Shown here piece after piece: positions 44,872 to 56,633 of a stretch of DNA of 64,000 nucleotides. The number at the start of each line of letters is the position of its first letter. The stretch's first letter is position 1. The notes below the pieces were generated by a model, which had not been told where the DNA came from, made no database searches, and saw only the letters and a program-made list of their open reading frames with translations. The stretch covers positions 1 through 64,000 of the forward strand of contig JALEUV010000066.1 of the NCBI GenBank assembly GCA_022780515.1. The letters are read 5' to 3'. The position numbers were made by a program, and so were the translations under genes. This DNA is from Anaerococcus sp. (GTDB taxonomy: Bacteria > Bacillota > Clostridia > Tissierellales > Peptoniphilaceae).

Positions 44872-45513
44872 ATACTTAAGCAAAAAGAAATAAGAGAAGT
44901 ATTAGAAATATTAGACAAAACTTATCCAGATGACGATCGCTCTATGCTAAACTTTACTAGTCCCTTTGAGCTTTTAGTTGCAACCATGCTATCAGCCCAA
45001 TCAACCGATCTCAGAGTTAACAAGGTTACTGAAGTCATGTTTAAGGACCTTAATACTCCGGAGGACTTTGCCAAGGCTGATCTAGAGACAATTATTTCCT
45101 ATATAAAAACCGTAGGAATCTATAAGAATAAGGCAAAAAATATAAAGGCAACTAGTGAAATCCTAGTTAGGGACTACAATAGCCAAGTTCCTAGGGATAG
45201 GGATGAGCTTGTTAAGCTCCCAGGGGTTGGTAGAAAAACTGCCAATGTAGTGCTGTCCAATGCCTACGGGATTCCTGCCATAGCAGTAGATACCCATGTC
45301 TTTAGGGTGGCTAATAGGATAGGACTTGCAGAGAGTAATAATGTTTTGGCTACAGAAAGAGATTTAGAGAAAAATATTGATAGAGAACTTTGGTCAAAGA
45401 CCCACCACCAACTTATAAGGCACGGTAGGGCAATATGTAAGGCGAGAAAGCCAGAGTGTAAGACTTGTCCCTTAAATAAAGTTTGTGAATTTGTAGGTAA
45501 AAATCATGATTAA
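44872..45513 (+). CDS. nth: Endonuclease III (probable AUA or AUU start)
   Basis: Nth is a DNA glycosylase/AP lyase removing oxidised pyrimidines. The ORF track starts at ATG 44944, but the 24 codons before it encode LKQKEIREVLEILDKTYPDDD, the family's N-terminal helix, and the frame is open back to 44845 without ATG, GTG or TTG. ATA 44872 (or ATT 44869) follows an extended ribosome site and gives 213-214 residues, the normal length. Helix-hairpin-helix LPGVGRKTANVV (catalytic Lys), VDTHVFRV (catalytic Asp), and the iron-sulphur cysteines CKARKPECKTCPLNKVC are present. Overlaps the HAD gene by eight bases. Confidence 0.9.
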   Translation: MLKQKEIREVLEILDKTYPDDDRSMLNFTSPFELLVATMLSAQSTDLRVNKVTEVMFKDLNTPEDFAKADLETIISYIKTVGIYKNKAKNIKATSEILVRDYNSQVPRDRDELVKLPGVGRKTANVVLSNAYGIPAIAVDTHVFRVANRIGLAESNNVLATERDLEKNIDRELWSKTHHQLIRHGRAICKARKPECKTCPLNKVCEFVGKNHD

Positions 45514-46351
45514 GTTATTTGCAATAGATTTAGATGGAACACTCTTAGATAGTAATTCCAAGATGAGCGAAGAAAATATCAAGGCCCTAAAAGATCTTGA
45601 AGCTAGTGGGGTTAGAGTGGTGATTTCTTCAGGAAGAGTCCTATCTTCAACCCTCTACCAGGCAAAGAAGATTTCAAACAATCCAGTAGTCATTGCCAAC
45701 AATGGCGCCTTGGCAGGCTCTTCTTATGATAATCTCTTTGTCAATAAAAAATTAGACATAGAAATCCTAAAAAGGCTCTATGAAATATGCCTAGATAACA
45801 AATTAAGCTTTCACTTTTACAGTAAGGATACCTACTATTCAAATACACTGGATGTAAAAACCATAGACCACCTGGGACTTGAAGTGGATTATGGCCTAAA
45901 TTACCAGGTCAAAATTCATATATCTGATGACCCCGTAGGAGAAATGATTAGGTATAAGGATGATCCCTACAAGCTTTTGATAAATGGGCTTGGAGAAAGT
46001 TCTATTGGGGAAGTTGGGCTAAGAAATTTATTAGAAAAAGTCTTTGCTGACGAGGTCTATATAACATCATCCTACAAGGGAGCTTTAGAAATTACTAGCA
46101 AAAATACAAGCAAAGTTTCAGCAATTTATGCCTTATGTGAAAAAATGGGTATAAATATAGAAAGCTTCTCAGCTATTGGTGATTCGACTAATGATAAGGA
46201 AATGATAAAAAAAAGTTCCCTATCCTTTGCCATGGGAAATGCAAGCGATGAATTAAAAAATATAGCCACCTATGTAGTTAGTTCAAACGATGAGAATGGA
46301 ATAGTTGATGCAGTGAAGCTTATAAAGGAATGTAACCAATGTTTAATATAG
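45506..46351 (+). CDS. Cof-type HAD family phosphatase
   Basis: Cof-like HAD phosphatases hydrolyse small sugar or cofactor phosphates. The nucleophile motif is FAIDLDGTLLDSN, motif II SSGR, and the last motif GDSTNDKEMIKKSSLSFAMGNA, with a C2-type cap domain between. Length 281 aa is typical. Substrate unknown. Starts within the end of nth and overlaps trmL by 13 bases, so this gene is tightly coupled on both sides. Confidence 0.93.
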   Translation: MIKLFAIDLDGTLLDSNSKMSEENIKALKDLEASGVRVVISSGRVLSSTLYQAKKISNNPVVIANNGALAGSSYDNLFVNKKLDIEILKRLYEICLDNKLSFHFYSKDTYYSNTLDVKTIDHLGLEVDYGLNYQVKIHISDDPVGEMIRYKDDPYKLLINGLGESSIGEVGLRNLLEKVFADEVYITSSYKGALEITSKNTSKVSAIYALCEKMGINIESFSAIGDSTNDKEMIKKSSLSFAMGNASDELKNIATYVVSSNDENGIVDAVKLIKECNQCLI

Positions 46352-46797
46352 TATTGATAGAGCCTGAACACCCTGGTAATGTTGGAAATATAGGAAGAAC
46401 AGCAGTTTTGACTGAGTCAAGACTCCACCTAGTGAGGCCCTTCAAATTTGACTTTTCAGATAGATTTTTAAAAAGAGCGGGTATAGACTATTGGGACAAG
46501 GTCGATCTAGTAATCCATGATAGCCTAGAGGAGTTTATGGACTATGTAAGGGATAAAAGATTTTACCTAATAGAAACAGGATCTGATAAAAGATATACTG
46601 ATGTCGAATTTGAGGATGGTGACTACCTAATATTTGGTAGGGAAAAAGAAGGAATAGATAAAAAACTCTTAGATGAAAATAATGATAAGGTTTTGACAAT
46701 TCCTATGACAAAAAAGATGGATAGGTCATTAAATCTCGCTAATTCAGTTTCTATTGTAGTATATGAGGCACTAAGACAAAGCGATTTTAAATTTTAA
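46339..46797 (+). CDS. trmL: tRNA (cytidine/uridine-34-2'-O)-methyltransferase
   Basis: TrmL methylates the wobble ribose of certain tRNA-Leu. It is a SPOUT enzyme: EPEHPGNVGNIGRTAVL at the start, LIFGREKEGI in the middle, and the knot-forming IPMTKKMDRSLNLANSVSIVVYEALRQ at the end. Length 152 aa is normal. ATG overlaps the HAD gene by 13 bases. Confidence 0.95.
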   Translation: MFNIVLIEPEHPGNVGNIGRTAVLTESRLHLVRPFKFDFSDRFLKRAGIDYWDKVDLVIHDSLEEFMDYVRDKRFYLIETGSDKRYTDVEFEDGDYLIFGREKEGIDKKLLDENNDKVLTIPMTKKMDRSLNLANSVSIVVYEALRQSDFKF

Positions 46798-46806
46798 AGG
46801 AGAATT

Positions 46807-47733
46807 ATGTACGATATTATAATCATAGGAGGAGGTCCTGCAGGACTAACAGCAGGACTATATGCCGGTAGAAGTAACTTGAAGACATTGATAATTGAAA
46901 AGGATGTAGCAGGTGGACAAATTTCTTCAACTTCCTTTGTAGAAAACTATCCAGGTTCTATAGAAGAGGCTACTGGAATGGGATTATCTGAAAGAATGCT
47001 TGAGCAAACCTCACAATTTGCAGAAGTTAAGTATGAAAATGTAAAGGAAGTTGACCTAGAAGGAAAAACTAAGAAGGTAACAACCAATAAGGGCGAATAT
47101 GAGTCCAAGCTAGTAATAATTTCTACAGGAGCAGGCCACAGGAAGCTTGGTGTAAGTGGTGAAGAAGAATTTGCCAATAAGGGAATATCCTACTGTGCAA
47201 CCTGTGATGGTCCATTTTTTACAGGACTTGATATCTTCGTAGTTGGTGGAGGAGATAGTGCCCTAGAAGAAGCAATCTACCTTACAAAATTTGCTAAGAG
47301 TGTAACCATCATCCATAGGAGAGATGAGTTTAGGGCTAGTGGATATGTAGTAGATAGAGTTAAGGAAAATCCTAAAATAAAATTTGAACTAGACTCTGTT
47401 GTAAAAGAAATTAAGGGTGATAAGGAAGCTAAATCCATAGTCCTAGAAAATACTAAGACAGGAGAAATTAAGGAAGTTAAGGCTGAAGATGATGGCCCAA
47501 TAGGTGTATTTATCTTTGTAGGCTACCTACCTCAAACAGAACTATTTGAAAATGTTCTTGAAATAAAAGATGGATATATTGATACAGATGAAGATATGAA
47601 AACAAATATCGAGGGAGTCTTTGCTGTTGGTGATGTTCGCAGGAAGAAAGTTCGCCAAATGGTAACAGCAGCAGCTGATGGATGTATAGCAGCAATTTCA
47701 GCTAATAGATATTTAGAAAATAACCAATGGTAA
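46807..47733 (+). CDS. trxB: Thioredoxin reductase
   Basis: A flavoprotein passing electrons from NADPH to thioredoxin. FAD site IIGGGPAGLTAGLYAGRS, redox-active CATC in SYCATCDGPFF near residue 135, NADPH-binding [15 protein letters not shown], and the C-terminal FAD loop GVFAVGDVRRKKVRQ are all present. Length 308 aa is standard. AAAGGAG precedes ATG. It ends the nth-HAD-trmL-trxB group; gap downstream has a separate promoter. Confidence 0.97.
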   Translation: MYDIIIIGGGPAGLTAGLYAGRSNLKTLIIEKDVAGGQISSTSFVENYPGSIEEATGMGLSERMLEQTSQFAEVKYENVKEVDLEGKTKKVTTNKGEYESKLVIISTGAGHRKLGVSGEEEFANKGISYCATCDGPFFTGLDIFVVGGGDSALEEAIYLTKFAKSVTIIHRRDEFRASGYVVDRVKENPKIKFELDSVVKEIKGDKEAKSIVLENTKTGEIKEVKAEDDGPIGVFIFVGYLPQTELFENVLEIKDGYIDTDEDMKTNIEGVFAVGDVRRKKVRQMVTAAADGCIAAISANRYLENNQW

Positions 47734-47807
47734 AATATTAAAAGGGGAAAATTACCTGAGGATTTGTTTGAAAAATGGGTATTTATATAAAGTAAAGAAA
47801 TAGGTAG

Positions 47808-47836
47808 TTGACAATATTATAACAATTAAGTAAAGT
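47808..47836 (+). promoter_or_regulatory. Promoter of the gap-pgk-tpi-eno run
   Basis: A perfect TTGACA (47808-47813) is 17 bases from TAAAGT (47831-47836), a weaker -10. The leader of about 30 bases ends in AGGAGG. No CggR-type operator was recognised. Confidence 0.6.
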
Positions 47837-47871
47837 ACTAAATGTAGTAAGAATTAATTTAGGAGGAAATA

Positions 47872-48879
47872 ATGGCAACAAAAGTAGCAATTAACGGATT
47901 TGGTAGAATTGGACGTCTTACACTAAGAAGAATCGCTGAAGTTACAGATGATATCGAGGTAGTAGCAATCAATGACCTTATTGACAAAAAAGGTCTTCTA
48001 TATGCTTTCAAATACGATACAGCACAAGGTAGATTCAATGGTGAAGCTGAACTAACAGAAGATGGATTCAAAATCAATGGTAAAGACATAAAAATTTTTG
48101 CTGAAAGAAATCCAGAAGATCTTCCATGGGGAGAACTTGATGTAGATGTTGTACTTGAATGTACAGGACTTTTCACACAAAAAGAAAAGGCAGAAGCTCA
48201 CATCAAAGCAGGAGCTAAAAAAGTTCTAATCAGTGCACCTGGTAAAGGTGAAATGAAGACAATAGTTTATGGTGTAAATCATGAAACACTAGACGGATCA
48301 GAAACAGTAGTTTCAGCTGCAAGCTGTACAACAAACTGCCTAGCACCAATGGTTAACGTACTAATTAATGAATTTGGTTTTGTTTCAGGTCAAATGTCTA
48401 CAATCCACGCATACACAGCTACACAAGCTATTCAAGATACCCCAGCTTCTAAAAAGGATCTTAGAGGTGGACGTGCAGCAGCTCAAAATACAATTCCTGC
48501 ATCAACAGGAGCTGCAAAGGCAGTAGGTCTAGTACTTCCAGAAGTTAATGGTAAGCTTGATGGTTCTGCACTAAGAGTACCTTTAATTACAGGATCTATC
48601 ACAGAACTTTACTCAGTTCTTGAAAAGAAAGTTACTGTAGAAGAAGTAAATGCAGCAATGAAAAAATATGAATCAGATGCATTTGCTTATACTGAAGATG
48701 ATCTAGTATCAAGTGATATTATTGGATATCCAGCTGGATCAGTGTTCGATTCACAACTAACAAAGGTTGTTGAAGGAGAAGACGGAACACAAGTTGTTAA
48801 GACAGTTGCTTGGTATGATAACGAAATGGGATACGTATCTAACTTAGTTAGAACACTTGATTATCTAGCAAATCTTTAA
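47872..48879 (+). CDS. gap: Glyceraldehyde-3-phosphate dehydrogenase, type I
   Basis: The NAD-dependent glycolytic enzyme makes 1,3-bisphosphoglycerate. NAD fold [13 protein letters not shown], catalytic Cys in [19 protein letters not shown] with catalytic His, and [14 protein letters not shown] at the end are all present. Length 335 aa is usual. A strong AGGAGG site and preferred codons indicate high expression. An intrinsic terminator follows directly, before pgk, so gap is probably made in excess of the rest. Confidence 0.98.
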   Translation: MATKVAINGFGRIGRLTLRRIAEVTDDIEVVAINDLIDKKGLLYAFKYDTAQGRFNGEAELTEDGFKINGKDIKIFAERNPEDLPWGELDVDVVLECTGLFTQKEKAEAHIKAGAKKVLISAPGKGEMKTIVYGVNHETLDGSETVVSAASCTTNCLAPMVNVLINEFGFVSGQMSTIHAYTATQAIQDTPASKKDLRGGRAAAQNTIPASTGAAKAVGLVLPEVNGKLDGSALRVPLITGSITELYSVLEKKVTVEEVNAAMKKYESDAFAYTEDDLVSSDIIGYPAGSVFDSQLTKVVEGEDGTQVVKTVAWYDNEMGYVSNLVRTLDYLANL

Positions 48880-48887
48880 GAATGAAT

Positions 48888-48915
48888 AAGGCGAGCTAAG
48901 ACTCGCCTTTTTTTT
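48888..48915 (+). terminator. Intrinsic terminator between gap and pgk
   Basis: AAGGCGAG and CTCGCCTT form an eight-pair stem with a six-base loop, followed by eight T. It lies inside the glycolytic run, so pgk-tpi-eno depend on read-through unless another promoter exists. Confidence 0.93.
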
Positions 48916-48937
48916 AACTGAAATATTGAGGTGTAAT

Positions 48938-50134
48938 ATGAATAAAAAAACTGTAAAAGACTTAGACGTTAAGGGCAAAAAAGTCCTAGTAAGAGTTGAT
49001 TTTAATATACCTTTATCAAAAGAAAATAAAGGTGAAATAGCAGATGACTCAAGAATTAAAGCAGCTCTACCAACAATCGACTACCTATTAGATCAAGGCA
49101 GCAAGGTTATACTTATGAGCCACTTGGGAAGACCTAAGGGAGAAGCTAATCCAGAATTTTCTCTAAAACCAGTAGCTGAATACCTAGCAAATATCTATGC
49201 TGACAAATTCCACTTCCTACCATCAGATACAGTTGTAGATGAAGAAGTAAAAGCAGGCGTAGAAAAACTAGAAGATGGCGAGCTAGCCCTATTAGAAAAC
49301 ACAAGATACGTTGCTGGTGAAACTAAAAATGACCCAGAATTTGCAAAAGAACTTGCATCCCTTGCAGACCTTTATGTAAATGATGCCTTTGGAACAAGCC
49401 ACAGGGCTCACGCATCAAACGTCGGCGTAGCAAGCATCTTACCATCTGCAGTAGGATTTTTAATAGAAAAAGAAATCTCTGTTATGGGCAAGGCATTGGA
49501 AGATCCTGATCATCCATTCGTATCAATCCTAGGTGGAGCTAAGGTATCTGATAAGATTGGCGTAATTGAAAACCTAATTACTAAAGTTGATACCATCCTA
49601 ATCGGTGGTGGAATGGCTTATACCTTCCTTAAAGCCCAAGGCAAGGAAATAGGAAAATCTCTCCTAGAAGAAGATAAGATGGACCTATCACTATCACTAA
49701 TCGAAAAGGCTAAAGAAAACGGAGTAGAAATCCTCCTACCTGTTGATGTAGTTGTAGCTGATGAGATAAAAGATGGTGCAGAAACAGAAATCGTAGACAT
49801 CGATTCTATCCCAGCTGACAAGGAAGCTCTTGATATAGGAGAAAAAACTGCTGAACTATTTGCATCAAAAATCAAAGAAGCTAAGACAGTTGTATGGAAT
49901 GGACCAATGGGAGTATTTGAAATAAAAGAATTCGCAAATGGTACCAACCACGTAGCTGAAGCTCTTGCTCAAAGTGATGCTGTAACTATCGTAGGTGGTG
50001 GAGATAGTGCCCTAGCAATAGAAAATGCAGGACTAAAAGATAAGATTACCCACGTATCTACTGGTGGTGGAGCAAGTCTAGAATTCCTTGAAGGAAAAGA
50101 CCTACCAGGTATAGCTGCAATCGAAGATAAGTAA
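48938..50134 (+). CDS. pgk: Phosphoglycerate kinase
   Basis: Pgk makes ATP from 1,3-bisphosphoglycerate. The start [10 protein letters not shown] motif, [41 protein letters not shown] and the nucleotide loop [11 protein letters not shown] plus [16 protein letters not shown] are present. The track starts at TTG 48926, but that codon overlaps the TTGAGGTG ribosome site; ATG 48938 gives [19 protein letters not shown] as in relatives, 398 residues. Confidence 0.98.
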   Translation: MNKKTVKDLDVKGKKVLVRVDFNIPLSKENKGEIADDSRIKAALPTIDYLLDQGSKVILMSHLGRPKGEANPEFSLKPVAEYLANIYADKFHFLPSDTVVDEEVKAGVEKLEDGELALLENTRYVAGETKNDPEFAKELASLADLYVNDAFGTSHRAHASNVGVASILPSAVGFLIEKEISVMGKALEDPDHPFVSILGGAKVSDKIGVIENLITKVDTILIGGGMAYTFLKAQGKEIGKSLLEEDKMDLSLSLIEKAKENGVEILLPVDVVVADEIKDGAETEIVDIDSIPADKEALDIGEKTAELFASKIKEAKTVVWNGPMGVFEIKEFANGTNHVAEALAQSDAVTIVGGGDSALAIENAGLKDKITHVSTGGGASLEFLEGKDLPGIAAIEDK

Positions 50135-50146
50135 GAAGGAGAAATA

Positions 50147-52202
<2,056 letters not shown>

Positions 52203-52214
52203 TGAATGATTATT

Positions 52215-52236
52215 AGGCAGCTTCGGCTGCCTTTTT
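52215..52236 (+). terminator. Intrinsic terminator after eno
   Basis: GGCAGC-TTCG-GCTGCC, a stable UUCG tetraloop hairpin, followed by TTTTTC. It closes the glycolytic run before secG. Confidence 0.93.
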
Positions 52237-52248
52237 CTATTTCTAGAG

Positions 52249-52277
52249 TTGAAAAAATTACTATATTATGGTATTAT
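52249..52277 (+). promoter_or_regulatory. Promoter of secG
   Basis: TTGAAA (52249-52254), 17 bases, TATTAT (52272-52277) preceded by TGG: again the TATGGTATTAT extended -10. Confidence 0.75.
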
Positions 52278-52302
52278 GTATAAATGAATCGGAGGTGTCT
52301 AT

Positions 52303-52530
52303 ATGGTAAATTTCTTAGCAATTGTGCTTGTAATTGCAGCAATTATTATTATAGTAGCAGTAACATTACAAGATCCAAAATCAGAAGGACTAGGAACTCT
52401 ATCAGGTACACAAACTAACGTATTTGGTAAAAGTGCTCACAAAAGCAAAAATGAAATGCTAGATAAGGTTGCTGTAGCTGGTGGAGTTATTTTATTTTTA
52501 GTTAGTATAATAATGCTAGCAATTAACTAA
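52303..52530 (+). CDS. secG: Protein translocase subunit SecG
   Basis: SecG is the small accessory subunit of the SecYEG channel. The 75-residue protein has two membrane helices (residues 2-22 and about 55-74) separated by a polar loop with LQDPKSEGLGTLSGTQTNVFG, close to the family pattern. CGGAGGTG lies ahead of ATG. The gene has its own promoter and a terminator after it; rnr and smpB follow, the common secG-rnr-smpB order. Confidence 0.95.
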   Translation: MVNFLAIVLVIAAIIIIVAVTLQDPKSEGLGTLSGTQTNVFGKSAHKSKNEMLDKVAVAGGVILFLVSIIMLAIN

Positions 52531-52536
52531 AAGGGG

Positions 52537-52564
52537 TAGGCTTATAATAGCTTAGCCTTTTTTT
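52537..52564 (+). terminator. Probable terminator after secG
   Basis: AGGCT and AGCCT pair around an eleven-base loop, followed by seven T. The stem is short but the T run is good; partial read-through into rnr is likely. Confidence 0.6.
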
Positions 52565-52587
52565 AATATAGGCATAAGGAGTAGCTT

Positions 52588-54708
52588 ATGAATTTAAAAG
52601 AATTAATCCTTAATATAGTAAATGATGAAAACTATGAACCTATAACAATAAAAGAGTTTGAAAATTACTTAAAGGCTGATAAGTACACTAGAAAGGCAGT
52701 AAAGGACCTACTAAAAGAATTAGATAAGGACAACCTAATCAGAATTTCCAACAAAAAACGTATCATGCCAATTAGTCAGGAAGAAAAAAACCTCATTGGT
52801 ACAATTTCCCTAGCCCAAGGAGGTTATGGATTTTTTATCTCAGATGAGGAGGACTTTGCTGATGTTTTCATCAAAAAAGACAATTTAAAGAGTGCCCACA
52901 ACGATGACAGGGTTAGGATAGAAATAACCAAGAAAAAAGAGAAGGGCAGAAATGCCGAAGGAAGGGTTGTAGAGATCCTAGAGAGGGCAAATGATCAAAT
53001 AGTAGGCACCTTCCAAAAAAAAGACGGCTTTGGCTTTGTTATTGCCGATGATAAAAACTTTGGTGAAGATATCTATATAGACAAAAAATACTTCAAAAAA
53101 GCCAAGGATAAGGACAAGGTAGTCGCAGAGATTATAAAATATCCCAAGAAAGGAAGCCCAGAAGGAAGGATAGTAGAGATTATCGGAGGAAAGAACGATA
53201 AGAACATAGACATCCTATCTTCTATAAGGGCCCACAACCTACCCTGCGAATTTTCTAAAAAAACCAAGAAAGAACTATTGTATATAGATGATAAGGTTAG
53301 GGAAGAAGATTACAAGGGAAGAGAAGACTTTAGGGACTTATTTACTGTAACTATAGATGGGAGGGACTCTAAGGACTTTGACGATGCCATTTCTATCGAA
53401 AAAGACGGAGATAATTATATCCTCTATGTCCATATAGCAGATGTAGCCCATTATGTAAAAAAAGGCACGGCTATAGATGACGATGCCTACGAAAGGGGCA
53501 ATTCTACTTACTTGTTTAATATAGTTATTCCAATGCTTCCAAAGGCCCTATCAAATGGAATATGTTCCCTAAATCCTAATGAAGATAGGCTTGCTATAAC
53601 CTGCAAGATGAAGATAGATCCTAGGGGTAGAGTTATAGAAAATGACTTCTATGAATCTATTATAAATTCTAACTACAGGCTAGTCTATGATGATGTAAAT
53701 GCCTATTTGGATGATGGGGATGAAGAAGTATATGATGATAATTATTTAAAAGAAGTTTTGACTAATTTTAATGAACTAAGGAAAATTCTTGCAGCTAAGA
53801 GAGAAAAACGTGGGTCTATAGACTTTAACTTCTCAGAAAGCCAAATAGACATATCAGAAGATGGCAAGGTCCTAAATATTTCTAACCTTAATAGGGGAAG
53901 TGGCAACAAACTCATAGAAGAATTTATGCTTGTGGCTAATGAAACAGTAGCGAGCCTCTTTGCCTATATGGATTTTCCCTTCTTGTATAGGGTCCATGAT
54001 AAGCCAAGCGAAGAAAAGATTGAGGGCTTCAAGTCAGCCTTAGCTGTCATGGGTTATACCCTAAAAGGTTCAAGCCTCCACCCAAAGGACTTCCAGCAAA
54101 TTTTAAAAGATGTAGAGGGGAAGGATGAGGAGTCTATTATCAATATGCTCATGCTTAGGACCATGCAAAAGGCTAAGTATTCGAAGGATAGGGGAATCCA
54201 CTTTGGCTTATCTACTGAATACTACACCCATTTTACATCGCCTATTAGGAGGTATCCGGACCTTATTGTCCACAGGCTAGTGAAAAAATATATCAATAAC
54301 AAGCTAACTTCTACCAGTCAAGCTAGCCTTGAGAAGGCTCTTGATAAGAATGCTGAGCACCTTTCAATGACAGAGAGGAGGAGCGAGGATACCGAAAGAG
54401 ATGTAGAAGATATGCTAAAGTGTAAGTATATGAAGAGGTTTATAGGGGATGATTTCTACGGAAATATATCATCTATAACAGACTTTGGTATCTTTGTAAA
54501 GCTTGACAATACAGTTGAAGGCCTATTTATGTACAAGTTTTCACCTAAGAGGTATGAATTCCTAGAAGATAAGCTAATGGCCTTAGATGTAGATGATAAG
54601 ATTTACTATAGGATAGGTGATAGGGTAAAAATAAGAGTCCTAGATGTTGATATTTACCAAAGAAACATAGATTTTGACTTGGAGGTAAGAGATGAAATTA
54701 TTAGCTAA
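52588..54708 (+). CDS. rnr: Ribonuclease R
   Basis: RNase R is a 3'-5' exoribonuclease that degrades structured RNA and works with tmRNA-SmpB. Domains: N-terminal winged helix, two cold-shock domains (IGTISLAQGGYGFFIS, IVGTFQKKDGFGFVIAD), the RNB domain with DGRDSKDFDDAIS metal ligands, and a C-terminal S1 domain (YGNISSITDFGIFVKLD). Length 706 aa is normal. AAGGAG is present before ATG. Overlaps smpB by 17 bases. Confidence 0.97.
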   Translation: MNLKELILNIVNDENYEPITIKEFENYLKADKYTRKAVKDLLKELDKDNLIRISNKKRIMPISQEEKNLIGTISLAQGGYGFFISDEEDFADVFIKKDNLKSAHNDDRVRIEITKKKEKGRNAEGRVVEILERANDQIVGTFQKKDGFGFVIADDKNFGEDIYIDKKYFKKAKDKDKVVAEIIKYPKKGSPEGRIVEIIGGKNDKNIDILSSIRAHNLPCEFSKKTKKELLYIDDKVREEDYKGREDFRDLFTVTIDGRDSKDFDDAISIEKDGDNYILYVHIADVAHYVKKGTAIDDDAYERGNSTYLFNIVIPMLPKALSNGICSLNPNEDRLAITCKMKIDPRGRVIENDFYESIINSNYRLVYDDVNAYLDDGDEEVYDDNYLKEVLTNFNELRKILAAKREKRGSIDFNFSESQIDISEDGKVLNISNLNRGSGNKLIEEFMLVANETVASLFAYMDFPFLYRVHDKPSEEKIEGFKSALAVMGYTLKGSSLHPKDFQQILKDVEGKDEESIINMLMLRTMQKAKYSKDRGIHFGLSTEYYTHFTSPIRRYPDLIVHRLVKKYINNKLTSTSQASLEKALDKNAEHLSMTERRSEDTERDVEDMLKCKYMKRFIGDDFYGNISSITDFGIFVKLDNTVEGLFMYKFSPKRYEFLEDKLMALDVDDKIYYRIGDRVKIRVLDVDIYQRNIDFDLEVRDEIIS

Positions 54709-55138
54709 TAATAAAAAAGCCTACCATGATTATTTTATAGAAGATAAGTTTGAAGCAGGACTTTCCTTATTAGGTAGTGAAGTAAAATCTATTAAGGCTG
54801 GTAGGGTTTCAATTAAGGAGTCCTTCATAGGAATGAAAAACGGAGAAGTTTTTATTTATGGGATGCATATAAGCCCCTATGAACATTCCTATGAAAAGGA
54901 AATTGACCCAACCAGGACAAGGAAGCTTTTGCTTCACAAAAAAGAAATAGATAAGTTAAATAAGGGTAAGACTGTTACAGGCTACACAGTCCTCCCCCTC
55001 AAGATATATGATAGAGATGGTCTTATTAAGCTTGAAATAGCCCTAGCCAAGGGTAAAAAGCTATATGACAAACGAGAATCTATTAAGAAACGTGAAGATA
55101 AGAGAAAAATAGATAGGGCATTAAAGAATTATAGGTAA
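54692..55138 (+). CDS. smpB: SsrA-binding protein
   Basis: SmpB delivers tmRNA to stalled ribosomes. The 148-residue protein shows [32 protein letters not shown] and the C-terminal basic tail [31 protein letters not shown] that reaches into the mRNA channel. GGAGG lies eight bases before ATG, within the end of rnr. A tmRNA gene (ssrA), often nearby, is not seen. Confidence 0.98.
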   Translation: MKLLANNKKAYHDYFIEDKFEAGLSLLGSEVKSIKAGRVSIKESFIGMKNGEVFIYGMHISPYEHSYEKEIDPTRTRKLLLHKKEIDKLNKGKTVTGYTVLPLKIYDRDGLIKLEIALAKGKKLYDKRESIKKREDKRKIDRALKNYR

Positions 55139-55142
55139 GACA

Positions 55143-55916
55143 ATGACAAATTCAAAACTTAAAGTGAAATTATTAAACTACACTCCAAATGGAGAAGAGA
55201 CCATAGCAGAAGCGGGTAAACTCTGCTATAGTAGGGTGGGCGTTGATGAAATATCAGAAAAGCTAGACCATGAGTCAATAGAAAAATATGTAAAGATGCT
55301 TGCAAATATGGGCCACCTATCACCAATAGAGCATATTTCCTTTACCTTTGCAGTTGAGGGAGTATCTAGGGTCCTTAGCCACCAACTAGTCCGCCACAGG
55401 CTAGCTTCTTATTCCCAACAATCCCAAAGATATGTAACCTTAGACCAATTTGACTATATAATCCCTCCTGAGATAGAAAAAAATCCAAGGGCTAGGGAAA
55501 TCTTTGTGAAAAAAATGGAAGAAGACCAAAGGGCTTATGATGAGCTAACAGACATTCTTTACCAAAACCACTACGAAAAATTCATAGGTGAAGGTGTGGA
55601 TGAAGCTAAGGCTAAGAAGGATGCCAATAAGAGGGCTATTGAAGATGCAAGGTATGTCTTCCCAAATGCCTGTGAAACAAAGCTAGTCTTTACCATGAAT
55701 GCCAGAAATCTCTTACACTTCTTCTCCCTTAGGTCTTGCCTTAGGGCCCAATGGGAAATTAGAGAGCTTTCTGATGAGATGGTTAAGCTAGTTAAGGGAG
55801 TTTATCCAAACATCTTCGCCAAGGCTGGTCCATCTTGTATCTATGGACCTTGTCCAGAAGGAAAGATGACTTGTGGCAAGATTAATGAAGTTAGGGAGAA
55901 GTTTAATAACATCTAA
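55143..55916 (+). CDS. thyX: Flavin-dependent thymidylate synthase
   Basis: ThyX methylates dUMP to dTMP using methylene-tetrahydrofolate, FAD and NADPH, and so frees the cell from ThyA. The signature [14 protein letters not shown] matches RHRxxSxxxxSxR. Other segments: [19 protein letters not shown], and [28 protein letters not shown] near the end. Length 257 aa is slightly long but within range. ATG is four bases after smpB with only a weak AGGTAAG site. Confidence 0.97.
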   Translation: MTNSKLKVKLLNYTPNGEETIAEAGKLCYSRVGVDEISEKLDHESIEKYVKMLANMGHLSPIEHISFTFAVEGVSRVLSHQLVRHRLASYSQQSQRYVTLDQFDYIIPPEIEKNPRAREIFVKKMEEDQRAYDELTDILYQNHYEKFIGEGVDEAKAKKDANKRAIEDARYVFPNACETKLVFTMNARNLLHFFSLRSCLRAQWEIRELSDEMVKLVKGVYPNIFAKAGPSCIYGPCPEGKMTCGKINEVREKFNNI

Positions 55917-55930
55917 AGAAAGGATAAAGT

Positions 55931-56632
55931 ATGGCATATATTGAACTAGTTGACTTAACCAAGGAATTTAAATCTGGTGATACAAAAATTCTTGCAAATG
56001 ATAATATAAACTTTAGCCTAGATGAGGGAAAGCTTCTAATTATAGTAGGGGCATCTGGAGCAGGTAAGACCACCCTCCTTAATATTCTTGGAGGGATGGA
56101 TACAGCAAGCTCAGGCAAAATCATGGTCGACGGTAAAAACTTAACAGAACTTAATGATAAGGAACTTACAGAGTATAGGAGAAATGATGTAGGTTTTGTC
56201 TTCCAGCACTACAACCTAATCCCGAACCTCACTAGTCTAGAAAATGTAGAAATGGCTTCAGAAATCTCTGATACCTCCCTAGATCCTGAAGACATATTAA
56301 ATGCAGTTGGACTTTCCAAGAGACTAAATAACTTCCCCTCCCAACTATCAGGTGGTGAGCAACAAAGGGTCGCTATAGCCAGGGCCATATCCAAAAATCC
56401 AAAACTCTTACTTTGTGATGAGCCAACAGGAGCCTTGGACTATGAGACAGGAAAGAATATCCTAAGGCTCTTACAAGATTCTAGTAGAAAGCTTGGGGCA
56501 ACTGTCATAATAATTACCCACAATAGTGCCATTAAGCCTATGGCAGATCAAGTAATCGAGCTACGAGATGGTAAAATCGTTGAAAATTACGAAAATGACA
56601 AGCCTAAGCCAATAGATGAGATAGAGTGGTAG
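55931..56632 (+). CDS. ABC transporter ATP-binding protein (MacB/LolD type)
   Basis: The ATPase drives the large permease encoded next. Walker A is [13 protein letters not shown]-loop [17 protein letters not shown], signature [15 protein letters not shown], Walker [13 protein letters not shown], and the switch His in IITHN. The Q-loop HYNLIPNLT and DEPTGALD wording is typical of MacB/LolD-like exporters with FtsX-type permeases. Length 233 aa is normal. The permease starts two bases after the stop. Confidence 0.95.
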   Translation: MAYIELVDLTKEFKSGDTKILANDNINFSLDEGKLLIIVGASGAGKTTLLNILGGMDTASSGKIMVDGKNLTELNDKELTEYRRNDVGFVFQHYNLIPNLTSLENVEMASEISDTSLDPEDILNAVGLSKRLNNFPSQLSGGEQQRVAIARAISKNPKLLLCDEPTGALDYETGKNILRLLQDSSRKLGATVIIITHNSAIKPMADQVIELRDGKIVENYENDKPKPIDEIEW

Positions 56633-56633
56633 T

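Noticed and set aside
44944-45513. ORF-track start of nth at ATG 44944
   Set aside because: The conserved N-terminal helix lies upstream in frame behind a strong ribosome site; the short form lacks it.
48926-48937. TTG start of pgk
   Set aside because: The TTG is part of the TTGAGGTG ribosome binding site; ATG 48938 matches the family start.
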